Shown here: positions 63,680-64,000 of the stretch, in pieces
Layout of the letters: each line of letters opens with the position of its first letter
Numbering within the stretch: the first letter of the stretch is position 1
NCBI RefSeq assembly: GCF_003931915.1
Contig: NZ_RSAA01000020.1
Location: 62,001 to 126,000, forward strand
Length of the DNA: 64,000 bases
Direction: 5' to 3'
Origin: Saccharopolyspora rhizosphaerae
GTDB lineage: Bacteria > Actinomycetota > Actinomycetes > Mycobacteriales > Pseudonocardiaceae
Program-made: the position numbers and the translations under genes
The notes under the pieces: model-generated
Databases searched by the model: none
Told to the model about the DNA's origin: nothing
The model's input: only the letters and a program-made list of their open reading frames with translations

Positions 63680-64000
63680 TTACGGCCTCGTCCCCGTCAG
63701 CGGATCGGCTGAGCCACCGCGGCCCTCGGTCACCAGGTGCTCGCCGACCTGGGCGAGCAGGCGGTCGAGCTCGACGTTGACGATCAAGGGGTCGGCGGCG
63801 GTGTCGACCACCACCGTGATCCCGGTGCGCTCGGCGGCCAGGGCGAGGACCACGAACCGGTTCGCGCCCTCGATGACCGTCTTGGCGAGCTCACCGCCCC
63901 CGCCGATCACGCTCACCCGCTTCGAGGAGCTGAACGCCGAGGCCGACATGGCGGCGAGGTCCTCCGCCTGCTCCTCCGGCACGCCCTCGGACGCGGCTCT
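63680..64000 (-). CDS. cvnB: Conservon roadblock/LC7 protein (CvnB-like), N-terminus beyond window
   Basis: The visible 106 residues cover most of a roadblock/LC7 domain: EDLAAMSASAFSSSKRVSV, GGGGELAKTVIEGANRFVVLA and DPLIVNVELDRLLAQVGEHL. The frame stays open to the right edge (SRAASEGVPEEQAED), so the N-terminus is outside. A GTG at 63982 is too far in to be the start. Roadblock proteins act as GTPase-activating or scaffold partners of the CvnD GTPase. The histidine kinase CvnA should lie just beyond the edge. Confidence 0.88.
   Translation of the reverse strand, partial: RAASEGVPEEQAEDLAAMSASAFSSSKRVSVIGGGGELAKTVIEGANRFVVLALAAERTGITVVVDTAADPLIVNVELDRLLAQVGEHLVTEGRGGSADPLTGTRP

Noticed and set aside
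59975-63982. Conservon and prenyl-indole genes as one functional unit
   Set aside because: The conservon genes converge on the FMO gene and belong to a unit starting beyond the right edge; adjacency alone does not link them.

Overview
The window is very GC-rich. It has frequent GTG starts, tightly overlapping operons, several apparently leaderless promoters, a mycothiol-dependent formaldehyde dehydrogenase, an ANTAR regulator and part of a Streptomyces-type conservon (roadblock / DUF742 / small GTPase). Together these indicate a filamentous actinomycete. A Pseudonocardiales host such as Saccharopolyspora is my best guess from general gene content, not something proven here. I see no rRNA, tRNA, CRISPR array, insertion sequence or replication origin.

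Layout. 0-5.2 kb: the start of a FAD amino-acid oxidase, a PucR regulator, and a 2-oxoacid/acetoin dehydrogenase operon whose E2 is split into a lone lipoyl domain and a separate alpha/beta hydrolase. 5.2-12 kb: divergent pxpA against pxpB-pxpC-BCCP-biotin carboxylase (5-oxoproline/amide metabolism), then a glutamate-decarboxylase-like and nitrilase pair. 12-13.5 kb: an orphan LuxR-type HTH protein and a tandem universal stress protein. 13.5-26.3 kb: acyl/aromatic catabolism (acyl-CoA ligase, transporter, amidohydrolase, PaaX regulator, a disrupted CoA-transferase, two acyl-CoA dehydrogenases, a crotonase, an old-yellow-enzyme reductase, SDR, TetR).

26.4-44.9 kb is an almost complete glycine betaine catabolic island: a GntR/FCD regulator, a three-component Rieske demethylase (oxygenase, Rieske ferredoxin, FAD reductase), a ProP-like transporter, dimethylglycine oxidase, sarcosine oxidase BDAG, mycothiol-dependent formaldehyde oxidation, folate C1 enzymes (PurU, MetF-like) and serine dehydratase. 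Three promoters in the island share one architecture: a TTGA-type -35, a TACCTT -10, and a 12-bp palindrome of the form yTGATAyATCAG centred about 15 nt downstream. A related site lies at the GntR gene itself, so one regulon is likely.

45-51.5 kb: stress and signalling genes (membrane protein, STAS, GAF-ANTAR, MerR, Hsp20), two decayed genes (isoprenylcysteine-methyltransferase-like and prolyl aminopeptidase) and a CobW GTPase. 51.6-56.2 kb: an arabinoside ABC importer without its ATPase, plus GH51 arabinofuranosidase. 56.2-58.2 kb: a membrane-anchored linalool dehydratase/isomerase-like protein. 58.6-62.7 kb: dialkylglycine decarboxylase, a DMATS-type indole prenyltransferase and a divergent flavin monooxygenase, resembling a prenylated-indole pathway. 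The right edge cuts into a conservon.

The most interesting items are the shared operator of the betaine island, the membrane-fused LinD-like protein, the prenyltransferase/monooxygenase pair, the split E2 and the pxp-carboxylase arrangement. All functional statements come from reading motifs; no database search was run.
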